A DNA stretch of 64,000 nucleotides, taken from contig JAMHWF010000076.1 of the NCBI GenBank assembly GCA_035911095.1, forward strand, positions 17,604-81,603, given 5' to 3'. The position numbers and the translations under genes are program-made. Every line of letters starts with the position of its first letter. The first letter of the stretch is position 1. Positions 35,953 to 44,712 of the stretch are shown piece after piece. Under the pieces are notes generated by a model. That model was not told where the DNA came from, made no database searches, and saw only the letters and a list, made by a program, of their open reading frames with translations. The stretch comes from JAMHWF01 sp035911095. Lineage in GTDB: Bacteria > Pseudomonadota > Gammaproteobacteria > Burkholderiales > Burkholderiaceae_C.

Positions 35953-36939
35953 TCAGGCGGCCAGCCGGTGCACGTCGCCGGCGCTCCAATGGGCGCTGGC
36001 GGCGTCGCCGGGCTGCCAGGGCGCGGCGTCGAACTCGGCCTCGGGCAGCACGACGTTGAACTCCGGCACCGCGTCGCTGGCCAGGGTCAGCAGCACGTAG
36101 CTGCCCTGGTACTCCACGCCGCGCACGGTGGCCGGCAGCACCGTGTCGGCGGCCGGCAGCGGCTGTCGCGACAGGCGCGTCTTGTCGGCGCGCACCGCGA
36201 CCTTGCCCTGCGCCAGCGGGATCACGTTGTGGCCGCCGATGAAGCGGGCGACGAACTCGCTGGCGGGCGTGTTGAACAGCGCGTGCGGCGTCGAGTCCTG
36301 CTCGATGCGGCCCTGGTTCATCACCACGACCTGGTCGGCCAGTGCCATCGCCTCTTCCTGCGAGTGCGTGACGTGCACGAAGGTCATGCCCAGCTGCTTC
36401 TGCCAGCCCTTGAGCTCGGCGCGCATCCTGATGCGCAGGAAGGGGTCGAGCGCCGACAGCGGCTCGTCGAGCAGCAGCACCTTGGGGCCGGTGACGAGGG
36501 CGCGTGCGAGGGCCACGCGCTGCTGCTGCCCGCCCGAGAGCTCGGCCGGCTTGCGGTGCGCCAGGTGGCCGAGCGAGACGCGGTCGAGCAGCTCGCCGGC
36601 CTTCTTCAGCCGCTCGTCCTTCGCGACGCCGCGCATCTTCAGGCTGAAGGCGACGTTGTCGAGCGCGCTCAGGTGCGGGAACAGCGCATAGCTCTGGAAC
36701 ATCATCGCGGTGCCGCGCCCCGAGGCCGGCAGGTTCGTGATGTTGCGGCCGTCCAGCACGATGTCGCCCTCGCTCGCGATCTCGTGGCCGGCGATCATGC
36801 GCAGCGTGGAGGTCTTGCCGCAGCCCGAAGGCCCGAGCAGGCAGCAGTAGCTGCCCTGCGCGATCCGCAGGTCGACGCGGTCGACGGCGACCGTGCTGCC
36901 GTAACGCTTGGTGACGTGGATCAGTTCGAGCTGGGCCAT
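35953..36939 (-). CDS. ABC transporter ATP-binding protein, PotA-like
   Basis: The 328-residue ATPase starts at ATG 36939 (MAQLELIHVTKRYGSTVAVD). Walker A LLGPSGCGKTSTLRM, Q-loop MMFQSYALFPH, signature LSGGQQQRVALARALV, Walker B LLLDEPLSALDP and switch VHVTHSQEEAMA. A C-terminal TOBE domain (VRGVEYQGSYVLLTL) marks the polyamine/iron/sulfate-type group. It is the first gene of the operon and is followed by the binding protein. Confidence 0.9.
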   Translation of the reverse strand: MAQLELIHVTKRYGSTVAVDRVDLRIAQGSYCCLLGPSGCGKTSTLRMIAGHEIASEGDIVLDGRNITNLPASGRGTAMMFQSYALFPHLSALDNVAFSLKMRGVAKDERLKKAGELLDRVSLGHLAHRKPAELSGGQQQRVALARALVTGPKVLLLDEPLSALDPFLRIRMRAELKGWQKQLGMTFVHVTHSQEEAMALADQVVVMNQGRIEQDSTPHALFNTPASEFVARFIGGHNVIPLAQGKVAVRADKTRLSRQPLPAADTVLPATVRGVEYQGSYVLLTLASDAVPEFNVVLPEAEFDAAPWQPGDAASAHWSAGDVHRLAA

Positions 36940-37226
36940 GTGTGGCGACGGCCGGCGGGCGCGGCGTAGCGGGGGCGCCGCGATGCCTGCAAGCGATGTG
37001 CCACCGTGGTGCGGGGCGCCGGGCACCCGTTGCGGCCCAGCTGCATACAAGGCTCGCCGCGATGGTGCACGGATGAACCCCGCGAGCGTTGACATCGCAC
37101 GCTCGTGGCGCGTGTGGCCGGTACGGCCAGCTTGGCGCTACAGGCACATTTCCCGACAATTTCGCTGGAACCGGGGCGGCCTGCGGCCTTCCCTCCACTT
37201 CCACCGGACGCGAGAGGGAGTTGGCG

Positions 37227-38180
37227 ATGCGGCGTTTGATCTGGACCCTGGGAGGTCTCGGCCTCGGCCTGGTGGCCTGGGCTGCGCATGGGCAGACGAC
37301 GAGTTCGGCGACGCGCCGGCTCGAGACGACCTCGCCCTCGGCGGCCAAGTCACCCGCTGCGCGCCATCTGTCGGAGATCGAGGCGCGCTGGCAGGACAGC
37401 CTGGCTGCGTTCGCCGAGGCCGACCGCGTGCGTGCGCCGGCGCCAGGCGGCGTGCTCTTCGTAGGCAGCTCGTCGATCCGCCTCTGGACCGACCTCGAGA
37501 CGCAGTTCGACGTGACGCCGGCCGTCATCAAGCGCGGCTTCGGCGGCTCGCGCCTGGCCGACTGCGCGCGCTATGTCGACCGGCTGGTGCTGCCGTACAA
37601 GCCGCGCCTGGTCGTCGTCTACGCCGGCGACAACGACCTGGCCGAAGGCGCGACGCCGCAGCAGGTGCTCGAGCGCTTCCGCAGCTTCGTCGAGACGGTG
37701 CGGGCGGAACTGCCCGAGACGCGCATCGCCTACGTGTCGATCAAGCCGAGCCCGCTGCGCGCCACGCTGATGCCGCAGATCGACGAGGCCAACGGCCTGA
37801 TCGAGGCCTATGCGACGACGGTGCCGCAGCTCGACTTCATCGACGTGCACGACAAGATGCTCGACGCCGACGGCCAGCCCCGCGCCGAGCTGTTCCAGGC
37901 CGACCGGCTGCACCTGAGCGCCGCCGGCTATGCGCTGTGGCGCAAGGAGATCGCCGCGCGCCTGAAGCTCGCGCTGCCCCCGATGCCGCTGGCGGCCGAG
38001 CCGAAGGTGGTGCCGGTGTCCGGGCCCGGCACCGCGCTGCTGGCGCCGGCGACGGGCGGCACACCGCTCGGCAGCCTGCAGGAGGCCAGCGTGCAGCCTG
38101 CCGGCCTGGCGCGCACCGGGGCTGGCGGCCCGCCTGCGGCAGGGACGCCGGGGCTCGACACCGAGCCGTCGACGCGCTGA
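37227..38180 (+). CDS. SGNH/GDSL-type hydrolase, exported
   Basis: The 317-residue protein starts at ATG 37227 (GAGGGAG about 8 bases upstream). A signal peptide MRRLIWTLGGLGLGLVAWAA is cleaved after HGQ or so. The hydrolase has block I VLFVGSSSIRLW (nucleophile Ser), oxyanion Asn in VVYAGDNDLAEG, and the DxxH block as DRLHLSAAGYALW. This is the acyl-esterase/lipase-like SGNH fold with a GSS in place of GDS. A Pro/Gly-rich ~65-residue tail follows. Periplasmic; substrate unknown. Confidence 0.85.
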   Translation: MRRLIWTLGGLGLGLVAWAAHGQTTSSATRRLETTSPSAAKSPAARHLSEIEARWQDSLAAFAEADRVRAPAPGGVLFVGSSSIRLWTDLETQFDVTPAVIKRGFGGSRLADCARYVDRLVLPYKPRLVVVYAGDNDLAEGATPQQVLERFRSFVETVRAELPETRIAYVSIKPSPLRATLMPQIDEANGLIEAYATTVPQLDFIDVHDKMLDADGQPRAELFQADRLHLSAAGYALWRKEIAARLKLALPPMPLAAEPKVVPVSGPGTALLAPATGGTPLGSLQEASVQPAGLARTGAGGPPAAGTPGLDTEPSTR

Positions 38181-38238
38181 CGCGGCGTCTCCGCGCGGTC
38201 CGGGCCCGTGGCCCGACCTCGGCGCCGGCGCGGCCCGC

Positions 38239-39474
38239 TCAGGCCGAGGCGGGGCTCGGCGCGCCCGGCCGCCTGGGCCGCCGCGCACGGCGCGCCGCGC
38301 GCCGGTCGGCCAGGTCGCTGACCCAGGCGATCGCGAACATCACCGCGAAGCTGACGACGAGCACGCCGAGGTCGACCAGCACCGGGCGGCCCGGCAGCAC
38401 TTCGCCGACCGTCGCCAGCGCGAGCAGCGCGAGCACCAGGTGAGCGCAGAACACCGGCAGCGAGGCGCGGCCGAGCAGCTCCAGCGCGCGCAGGCGCGGC
38501 AGGTGGGCGCGCAGCCAGGGCGCGTGGTGCATCACCAGCACCAGCAGCGCGAAGAAGTCGAGCAGGCGCAGCGGCCCCAGGTGCCACTTGTCGAACATCA
38601 GGTTGAGCCCGACGTCGCCGGGGAACGGCGTCTGCCCGATCGCATGGCGCCAGACCATGCAGACCAGCGCATAGACCCAGGCCGTGACGACGAGCCCGCG
38701 CGGGAAGCGCAGCGGCGGCGCATCGTCCGGCGCATCGGCGTAGGTCGCCCCCATCCACAGGCCGAGCACCCAGAGGAACTGCCAGCCGAAGAGCTCGAAG
38801 CTGCCGGTGTGGGGAAAGGGGACCGGCAGGCCGGTGAGCAGCACCGTGACCTCGTAGACCAGCAGGCCCAGGTCGAACTGCGCGAGCAGCCACAGCACGA
38901 TCGACAGCGCCAGCACGCCTGTCCAGCCGCTGCGCCGGGCATGCAGCAGCAGGATCGGGCTGACCAGCATGAACAGCACGTACATCGGCAGGATGTCGAG
39001 CAGTGGCGGGCTGTAGATCAGCAGGAAGCCGGAGGCGATCGCCGTCTTCGGCCGCTCCAGGTAGAAGCCCATCAGGTTGCGCGCCGCGTCCTGGTGGGTG
39101 AAACCGGCGATCAGCGCGACGACGGTGAACAGGAAGACCATCAGCGCCGCCTGCACCAGGTAGATCTTCAGAGCGCGCTGCCAGAAGGCGCGCGCCATCA
39201 GTTCGCCGCCGACGCGGTGCTCGCGCTGGGTGTAGACCAGCCCGGCCATGAACCCCGAGAGCATCACGAAGCCCTCGGCCGCGGAGACGAAGCCGAAGGG
39301 CTGGCTGGTGGCCGACGCGAACTGGGTCGGCAGGTGCGTCAGCGTCATCAACACCAGCATCAGGCCGCGCAGCGCGTCGAGCTCCCACAGGCGCCGCCCG
39401 CCCGGCGCGGGGCTTGCGGCGGGCGCCGGGGTCGGCGCGACTGGCTGGTCGTCGGACAGGGCGGAACTGGACAT
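38239..39474 (-). CDS. OpgC-type membrane acyltransferase
   Basis: The 411-residue polytopic protein shows ~10 membrane segments and the family N-terminus RRLWELDALRGLMLVLMTLTHLP, with VSAAEGFVMLSGFMAGLVYT. OpgC succinylates osmoregulated periplasmic glucans in E. coli; relatives modify other surface glycans. No opgGH is in the window, so the acceptor is unknown. Divergent from the thioredoxin-fold gene. Confidence 0.85.
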   Translation of the reverse strand: MSSSALSDDQPVAPTPAPAASPAPGGRRLWELDALRGLMLVLMTLTHLPTQFASATSQPFGFVSAAEGFVMLSGFMAGLVYTQREHRVGGELMARAFWQRALKIYLVQAALMVFLFTVVALIAGFTHQDAARNLMGFYLERPKTAIASGFLLIYSPPLLDILPMYVLFMLVSPILLLHARRSGWTGVLALSIVLWLLAQFDLGLLVYEVTVLLTGLPVPFPHTGSFELFGWQFLWVLGLWMGATYADAPDDAPPLRFPRGLVVTAWVYALVCMVWRHAIGQTPFPGDVGLNLMFDKWHLGPLRLLDFFALLVLVMHHAPWLRAHLPRLRALELLGRASLPVFCAHLVLALLALATVGEVLPGRPVLVDLGVLVVSFAVMFAIAWVSDLADRRAARRARRPRRPGAPSPASA

Positions 39475-39688
39475 GGCCGTATGGTGACCGATGAAAGAGA
39501 CCCACCCGGCGTCGCGTTACGCTCGGGCACGGCTTGGACCCGCCGTGCCTTCGGGCCGAGCGGCGCCGCCGCTGGCGCTCTGCGGTCCGCGCCGCGGCGC
39601 CAGGAGTCTCCTGATTGTCGAAGCTTGTGCGGCCGCGGCCGCTGACCTCGTGAAGCGCATCCCGTCCTTCGATCTCGCCGACCTTTTC

Positions 39689-41488
39689 ATGCCCGTGGCC
39701 CGGTCGCCCTGGCGCGGCGTGGCGGCGGCGGCCGTGCTCGCACTGGCCGGCCTGGCGTCCACCGCGCCGGCGCAGGCGGTGCCGGCCGGCGGGCCGCCGT
39801 CGACCAACGTCGCCTGGTTGTCGGCCGCAGCCGATCCCGAGGTCGATGCCGCCTTTGCCCGGGCCCGCAGCGAGCGCAAGCCGCTGCTGCTGTACTGGGG
39901 CGCGAGCTGGTGCCCGCCCTGCAACCAGCTGAAGGCGACGCTGTTCAACCGCCAGGACTTCGCTGCGCTGAGCCAGGGTTTCGTCGCGGTCCATGTCGAC
40001 GGTGACAAAGCAGGCGCACAAAAAGTTGGCGCACGCTTCGGCGTCAGTGCCTACCCGACGCTGGTGCTGCTGGCCGCCGAAGGCCGCGAGCTGACCCGGC
40101 TGCCCGGCGAGGTCGAGCCGGCCCAGGTGCTGGCCGCGCTGCAGGCGGCGATGGCCGGCGGGCGCCCCGCCGCCGCCGTGCTGGCCGACGCCCGCGCCGG
40201 GCGGCCGTTGTCGCCGGCCGACTGGCGCCTGCTCGCCTACTACGCCTGGGACACCGACGCCAGGCCGGCATTGGTGCCGAAGCAGGAACGTGCCGCGCTG
40301 CTCGCCGACCTCGCCAGGCGGAGCGTGGCCCAGCCCGACGCGGCCCTGACGACGCGGCTGTGGCTGCAGTCGCTCGCCGCCGACGAGCCGGCGGCGGGCG
40401 GGGCTCCTTCCGCCGCAGCTTCCGGCGGGGGGTCGGGCGCGGCTTCCAGTGCCTCGGTTGCCACTGCCGCGGCTGCACCCATACCCGATGCCGCCCAGCG
40501 CGCGCGCCTGCTGGCGCTGCTCGCCGACCCGGTGCGCAGCCGCCAGCAGATGGACCTGCTGGTGAACTGGGCGGGCGAGATCGTCGCGCGGGTCGCGCCG
40601 CCCGCAGCGGCGTCTGGTGCAGAGGCCGGCCCAGGCGCCGCCGCGGCCACTCGCCCCCCGGCACCCGGGCCAACGGCAGCGCCCGGGGCATCGGCCGCCG
40701 GCGGTCAGGGCGAGATCGTCGCCGCCTTCGACCGCGCGCTCGCGCGGCTGCAGGGCGATGTGGGCCTTTCGCGCGGTGACCGCGTCGGTGCGCTGATCGC
40801 CCGCGTCGAGCTCGCGCGCGCCGACCAGCCTGAGGACGCGCTCCACCCGCGCATCCCTGAAGCCCTGCAGCGCGAGGTGCGCGAGCAGGCGGCCCGCTTC
40901 GACGCGGAGATCCGTGACGGCTACGAGCGCCAGGCGGTGATCACCTCGGTCGCCTACCTCGAAGGCCGCGCCGGGCTCTGGGCCGAGAGCGAGGCGCTGC
41001 TGAAGGCGAACCTCGCGAAGAGCCATTCGCCGTACTACCTGATGAGCCAGCTCGGCAGCCAGGCGCGGCGGCAGGGCCGCCACGCCGAGGCGCTCGACTG
41101 GTACGCGCAGGCCTGGGAGCGCAGCGTCGGGCCGGCGACCCGGCTGCAGTGGGGCGCCGGCTACTTGTCGGCGCTGATCGACCTGGCGCCGGACGACCTG
41201 GCGCGCATCGAGCGCACCGCCGGCAGCCTGCTCGACGAGGCGGCAGCCGACCCGGCGGCCTTCCACGAGCGCAGCGCAACGGCGCTCGCGCGGGCCGGCC
41301 GCAAGCTCGCCGGCTGGTCGGGCCAAGGGGCAGCCGAGGGGCCGCGCGCGCAGGCCGTCGGCCGCCTGCGCAGCCGGCTCGACGGCACCTGCCGCAAGCT
41401 CGAAGGCGACGCCACGCAGCGCAGGGCCTGCGAGGCGGTGCTGCCGTCACCGAACACGGCGGGCCGCGGCGCCGCCGGCACCGGTTGA
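39689..41488 (+). CDS. Exported thioredoxin-fold protein with long C-terminal helical region
   Basis: The 599-residue protein starts at ATG 39689; a signal peptide is visible (RSPWRGVAAAAVLALAGLAS, cleaved near AQA). Residues ~40-145 are thioredoxin-like with the active site ASWCPPCNQLKATLF and cis-Pro loop VSAYPTLVLL. After a Ser/Ala/Pro-rich linker (~230-330) a helical, TPR-like region follows (SEALLKANLAKSHSPYYLMS and LDWYAQAWERSVGPATRLQW). Likely periplasmic thiol-disulfide or quality-control protein; partner unknown. The in-frame upstream extension is not protein-like. Confidence 0.8.
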   Translation: MPVARSPWRGVAAAAVLALAGLASTAPAQAVPAGGPPSTNVAWLSAAADPEVDAAFARARSERKPLLLYWGASWCPPCNQLKATLFNRQDFAALSQGFVAVHVDGDKAGAQKVGARFGVSAYPTLVLLAAEGRELTRLPGEVEPAQVLAALQAAMAGGRPAAAVLADARAGRPLSPADWRLLAYYAWDTDARPALVPKQERAALLADLARRSVAQPDAALTTRLWLQSLAADEPAAGGAPSAAASGGGSGAASSASVATAAAAPIPDAAQRARLLALLADPVRSRQQMDLLVNWAGEIVARVAPPAAASGAEAGPGAAAATRPPAPGPTAAPGASAAGGQGEIVAAFDRALARLQGDVGLSRGDRVGALIARVELARADQPEDALHPRIPEALQREVREQAARFDAEIRDGYERQAVITSVAYLEGRAGLWAESEALLKANLAKSHSPYYLMSQLGSQARRQGRHAEALDWYAQAWERSVGPATRLQWGAGYLSALIDLAPDDLARIERTAGSLLDEAAADPAAFHERSATALARAGRKLAGWSGQGAAEGPRAQAVGRLRSRLDGTCRKLEGDATQRRACEAVLPSPNTAGRGAAGTG

Positions 41489-41514
41489 CGCGACCCGCCC
41501 GCCGCCGCTCGCCT

Positions 41515-41556
41515 ACCCGCACCCGCACCCGCACCCGCACCCGCACCCGCACCCGC
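41515..41556 (+). repeat. Hexanucleotide tandem repeat (ACCCGC)x7
   Basis: Seven perfect copies of ACCCGC occupy 41515-41556, ten bases before the ATG of the VC0807-like gene and 27 bases past the stop of the thioredoxin-fold gene. Copy-number change would not shift a frame but would change the spacing of promoter or leader elements. Confidence 0.9.
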
Positions 41557-41565
41557 CGCTGTCGC

Positions 41566-42282
41566 ATGAACACCGCCGCCGCCAAGCCGAACCCGCTGCT
41601 CGAGGTCGCAATCGCGATCGTCGTGCCGGCGGTGATCCTGATGAAGTTCAGCGGCGAGGCCGACCTCGGCCCGGTACGGGCGCTGCTCGTCGCCCTCGCC
41701 TTCCCGCTCGCCTGGGCGCTGTGGGAGGCCTGGCAGCGCCGCAAGCTGAGCTGGATCGCCGCGCTCGGCGTCGTCAGCACGCTGCTCACCGGCGGCATCG
41801 GCCTGCTCAAGCTCGACGCGCAGTGGCTCGCGGTGAAGGAGGCAGCGGTGCCCGGGCTGATCGGGCTGGCGGTGCTGATCTCGACGCGCACCCGCTACCC
41901 GCTGGTGCGCGCGCTGATCTACAACCCGACGGTGATGGACATCGAGCGGGTGAACAAGGCGCTCGACGCGCACCAGGCGCACCCGGCCTTCGAGGCCCGG
42001 CTGCTGACCGCCACGCGCATGCTCGCCGGCACCTTCTTCTTCTCGGCGGCGATGAACTACGTGCTCGCGCGCTGGATCGTCACCAGCCCGAGCGGCAGCG
42101 AGGCCTTCAACGCCGAACTCGGCCGTCTGACGCTGCTGAGCTACCCGATGATCGCGCTGCCGTCGATGGTGATGATGGTCGGCGTGATGGTCTACCTGGC
42201 GCGCGCGCTGCGCGGGCTCACCGGGCTGAAGCTCGGCGAGATCCTGCACGGCGGGCAGGAGGCCTCGGGCTCGTCCTCCTGA
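41566..42282 (+). CDS. VC0807-family integral membrane protein
   Basis: The 238-residue protein starts at ATG 41566 (MNTAAAKPNPLLEVAIAIVV). Five to six membrane segments (PAVILMKFS, ALLVALAFPLAWAL, WIAALGVVSTLLTGGIGLL, FFFSAAMNYVLARWIV, LPSMVMMVGVMVYLA). The central KLDAQWLAVKEAAVPGLIG and the conserved NKALD charged loop match the VC0807/intracellular-septation-related family. Function unknown. No Shine-Dalgarno is seen because the tandem repeat fills the leader; translation may depend on the repeat region. Confidence 0.8.
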   Translation: MNTAAAKPNPLLEVAIAIVVPAVILMKFSGEADLGPVRALLVALAFPLAWALWEAWQRRKLSWIAALGVVSTLLTGGIGLLKLDAQWLAVKEAAVPGLIGLAVLISTRTRYPLVRALIYNPTVMDIERVNKALDAHQAHPAFEARLLTATRMLAGTFFFSAAMNYVLARWIVTSPSGSEAFNAELGRLTLLSYPMIALPSMVMMVGVMVYLARALRGLTGLKLGEILHGGQEASGSSS

Positions 42283-42340
42283 CGCGCGGCGGCAGCCCAC
42301 GCAGTGGACCCGCCACCCCGCCTTGGGGCCGGCGCGCGGG

Positions 42341-42760
42341 TCACCAGGCGCCGACGTTCGGCATCGACGCCCAGGGCTCGGCCTTGGGCAGTGGCTCGCC
42401 CTTCTGCAGCAGCTCGATCGAGATCTGGTCGGGCGAGCGCACGAAGGCCATGTGGCCGTCGCGCGGCGGGCGGTTGATCGTGACGCCGTGGTCGGCCAGG
42501 CGCTGGCAGGTGGCGTAGAGGTCGTCGACCGCGTAGGCGAGGTGGCCGAAGTTGCGGCCACCGGTGTAGACCTCCGGGTCCCAGTTGTGGGTGAGCTCGA
42601 TCTGCGCGGCGTCGTCGCCGGGCGCGGCGAGGAAGACAAGGGTGAAGCGGCCGCCTTCGCTGTCGCGGCGGCGGATCTCGCGCAGGCCGAGGGCGTCGCG
42701 GTAGAAGCGCAGCGACGCCTCGAGGTCGGTGACGCGCACCATCGTGTGCAGGTATTTCAT
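42341..42760 (-). CDS. gloA: Lactoylglutathione lyase (glyoxalase I), VOC family
   Basis: The 139-residue protein starts at ATG 42760 with AAGGA upstream. The VOC fold is clear: KYLHTMVRVTDLEASLRFYR (metal His5), IELTHNWDPEVYTGGRNFGH (metal Glu and His), and the terminal DQISIELLQKGEPL (Glu). Glyoxalase I turns the methylglyoxal-glutathione hemithioacetal into S-lactoylglutathione. Length matches nickel-type bacterial GloA. Slight extension at the C-terminus. Confidence 0.9.
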   Translation of the reverse strand: MKYLHTMVRVTDLEASLRFYRDALGLREIRRRDSEGGRFTLVFLAAPGDDAAQIELTHNWDPEVYTGGRNFGHLAYAVDDLYATCQRLADHGVTINRPPRDGHMAFVRSPDQISIELLQKGEPLPKAEPWASMPNVGAW

Positions 42761-42860
42761 GTCGGTCCTTTCGGCCAGGGAAGGGCGGCGGCGCGCCGGT
42801 GGACGGGCGCCCATTCTGGCGGCGGGGCAAGGACCGGTCGGGGCCGGCGCCAAGGCCCGG

Positions 42861-43754
42861 TCAGGCCGGTGGCATCGGGTCGAGGTCGAAGGGCACGTAG
42901 CTGACGCGCAGCGGCGCGAGCAGGCGGGCCTCGAGCGCCCGCAGGTCGTCGCGCCCGTCCGGCACGCCCTTGTGCACGCGGCCCTCGGTGTCGACGGTGA
43001 CGGTCTGCGTCAGCGTGATGCCCTTGCGCGCGATGGTGCGCGCCACCTGCCAGCCGTCGGCGGCGATCGCGAAGCGCGTCTGCACCGCGCGCGCATGGCC
43101 GACCATCGCGAACAGCAGGCCGAGCGGGCCGCTGGTCGCGCGGCCGCCGACGCCGCGGATGTCGTCGTAGACGACCAGGTCGCCGAAGTCGAGGATGCGG
43201 TAGGCGTTGACCCGCTCGTGCGTCGCCTCGATCGTCGGGCTGGTGCTGCGGTCCTCGTAGGCGTAGCGCTCGGGGGCGCCCGGCGTCGCCGGCCAGCCGG
43301 CCTTGACGTTGACGGCGCGCAGCGGCATCGGGCCTTCCTCGATGCGCTCGACGACGTGCTCGACCCGGTAGTCGAGCAGGAAGTCCTCGCCGTGGTCGAA
43401 GGGCACGCGCACGAAGGTCGGGGCCGCCTCGGCGGCGAGGCCGGTCACCGCGAGGTAGCTCTCGAACCAGGCGTCATGGTTGACGCGCAGCGGCCGGCGC
43501 GCGGGGTCGGCCGCCTGCGCATGCGAGCACAGGTCGAGGAACACCCCGACCTGCAGCCGTACCGCGTTGGCCACCGACAGGAAGGGGTAGCCCAGCGCGT
43601 GCTGGCGCTGCATCGCGGCCAGGACGTCCGCCGCCGGCACGGTCCGCAACTCCTGCCAGGTCGACGCGGCCCGCACGCGCGGCGGCAGCAGCAGGCCGGC
43701 GCCCAGGCCGAGCAGCACGCCGAGCGCCTGTCGTCGCGTGGCCTGCCGCCTCAC
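42861..43754 (-). CDS. Exported protein of unknown family with Tat-like signal
   Basis: The 297-residue frame is assigned from GTG 43754, giving a Tat-type leader (RRQATRRQALGVLLGLGAGL then LLPPRVRAAS). ATG 43982 or further upstream starts would add ~75 or more low-complexity residues. The mature domain has LQVGVFLDLCSHAQAADPAR, DFLLDYRVEHVVERIEEG and GPLGLLFAMVGHARAVQTRF; no family recognised. The beta-rich, lipid-carrier-like look is only an impression. Confidence 0.6.
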   Translation of the reverse strand: MRRQATRRQALGVLLGLGAGLLLPPRVRAASTWQELRTVPAADVLAAMQRQHALGYPFLSVANAVRLQVGVFLDLCSHAQAADPARRPLRVNHDAWFESYLAVTGLAAEAAPTFVRVPFDHGEDFLLDYRVEHVVERIEEGPMPLRAVNVKAGWPATPGAPERYAYEDRSTSPTIEATHERVNAYRILDFGDLVVYDDIRGVGGRATSGPLGLLFAMVGHARAVQTRFAIAADGWQVARTIARKGITLTQTVTVDTEGRVHKGVPDGRDDLRALEARLLAPLRVSYVPFDLDPMPPA

Positions 43755-44286
43755 CGGCCCGCTCTCGGGGGGCGCAGCGGGCACCACGGCTGCAACGGCT
43801 CCAGCGGGCGCGAGATCGGGGGGGCGTGGAAAGGCTCGGGTGTCATCGCGGGTGAATACGGCGCCGGCGCTCGAAAGCCTCGTCGCACCAGGGCCTGCCG
43901 GCCGGGCCGGCGTCGCGCGCCGGTCGAAGGGGTTCTCCAGGTGGCGCGGCGGCGAACCACTGGTCGGGTTGTAGCCGAACATCGCCGGCCCACGCGGCAC
44001 GCAGCCGGCCAACGCGATCGCCGGCCGCCTCGGACGCGCCGGGCGACACGAAGCCCGGGCATCATCGATCGCCGCCGTGACCGTGGCTCGCACGCGGGAG
44101 TGAGCGTGCGCTCATGTGAGGTCGATGGGCCGCGCCGGATGCCGGTGCGACGCGCAGGCCGGCGCCCGGGGCGCGCGAACGGTCATCGCCGGGCGGGCGC
44201 GGACGCCCTGGGGATCCCCCTAAGATGTGCCCCCGCGCCGCCGCCTCAGCCTTTTGCCGTCACTGCCCACGACCTTCCCGCCGCCG
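43755..44286. other. Region between the exported protein and the glutaredoxin-like gene
   Basis: About 530 bases. The left half (to ~43982) could encode an N-terminal extension of the Tat-signal gene; the right half has no supported gene and contains a perfect palindrome TGAGCG-TG-CGCTCA at 44101-44114. Confidence 0.4.
44101..44114. promoter_or_regulatory. Palindrome TGAGCG-TG-CGCTCA, candidate operator
   Basis: Perfect 6-bp inverted repeat with a 2-nt centre, embedded in GAGTGAGCGTGCGCTCATGT, 173 bases before the glutaredoxin-like ATG. A regulator site is possible, but no factor can be named. Confidence 0.3.
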
Positions 44287-44712
44287 ATGCGTCCCGAAGC
44301 CCCCCGCGCCCACGTTCCCGGCGAGGCGCCCGCCGTGACGATCAGCCGCCCGGTGCTCGACGACGCCCGCCTGCACCTGGCGATCCGCGAGCGGGTGATC
44401 CACCACCACGCGGACATCGTCCACAACGTCCAGGCGGCTGCGCACGCCAATCCGGTGCTGGTCGTCGGCATGGCGGGCAACCCGTTCTGCCGCAGGGCGC
44501 GGCGCGCGCTCGACCAGGCCGGCATCGGCTACCGCTACCTGGGCTATGGCAGCTATTTCGGCGGCTGGCGGCGCCGCAACGCGCTGAAGATGTGGAGCGG
44601 CTGGCCGACCTTTCCGATGGTCTTCGTCAAGGGCTCGCTGATCGGCGGCGCGAGCGACCTGCAGGCGCTGATCGCGAGCGGCGAGTTGCAGCGGCTGCTC
44701 GGCGAGCCGTGA
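44287..44712 (+). CDS. Glutaredoxin-like protein lacking the first active-site cysteine
   Basis: The 141-residue protein is given from ATG 44287; GTG 44335, in frame, is a possible start. Fold landmarks are VLVVGMAGNPFCRRARRALD, YRYLGYGSYFGGWRRRNALK, GWPTFPMVFVKGSLIGGASD (cis-Pro TFP) and ending ELQRLLGEP. In canonical glutaredoxins the motif is CPYC; here the first Cys is Asn (NPFC), so the nucleophile is absent. It may still bind glutathione or iron-sulfur. Its TGA overlaps the hydrolase GTG start, so they are co-transcribed. Confidence 0.75.
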   Translation: MRPEAPRAHVPGEAPAVTISRPVLDDARLHLAIRERVIHHHADIVHNVQAAAHANPVLVVGMAGNPFCRRARRALDQAGIGYRYLGYGSYFGGWRRRNALKMWSGWPTFPMVFVKGSLIGGASDLQALIASGELQRLLGEP

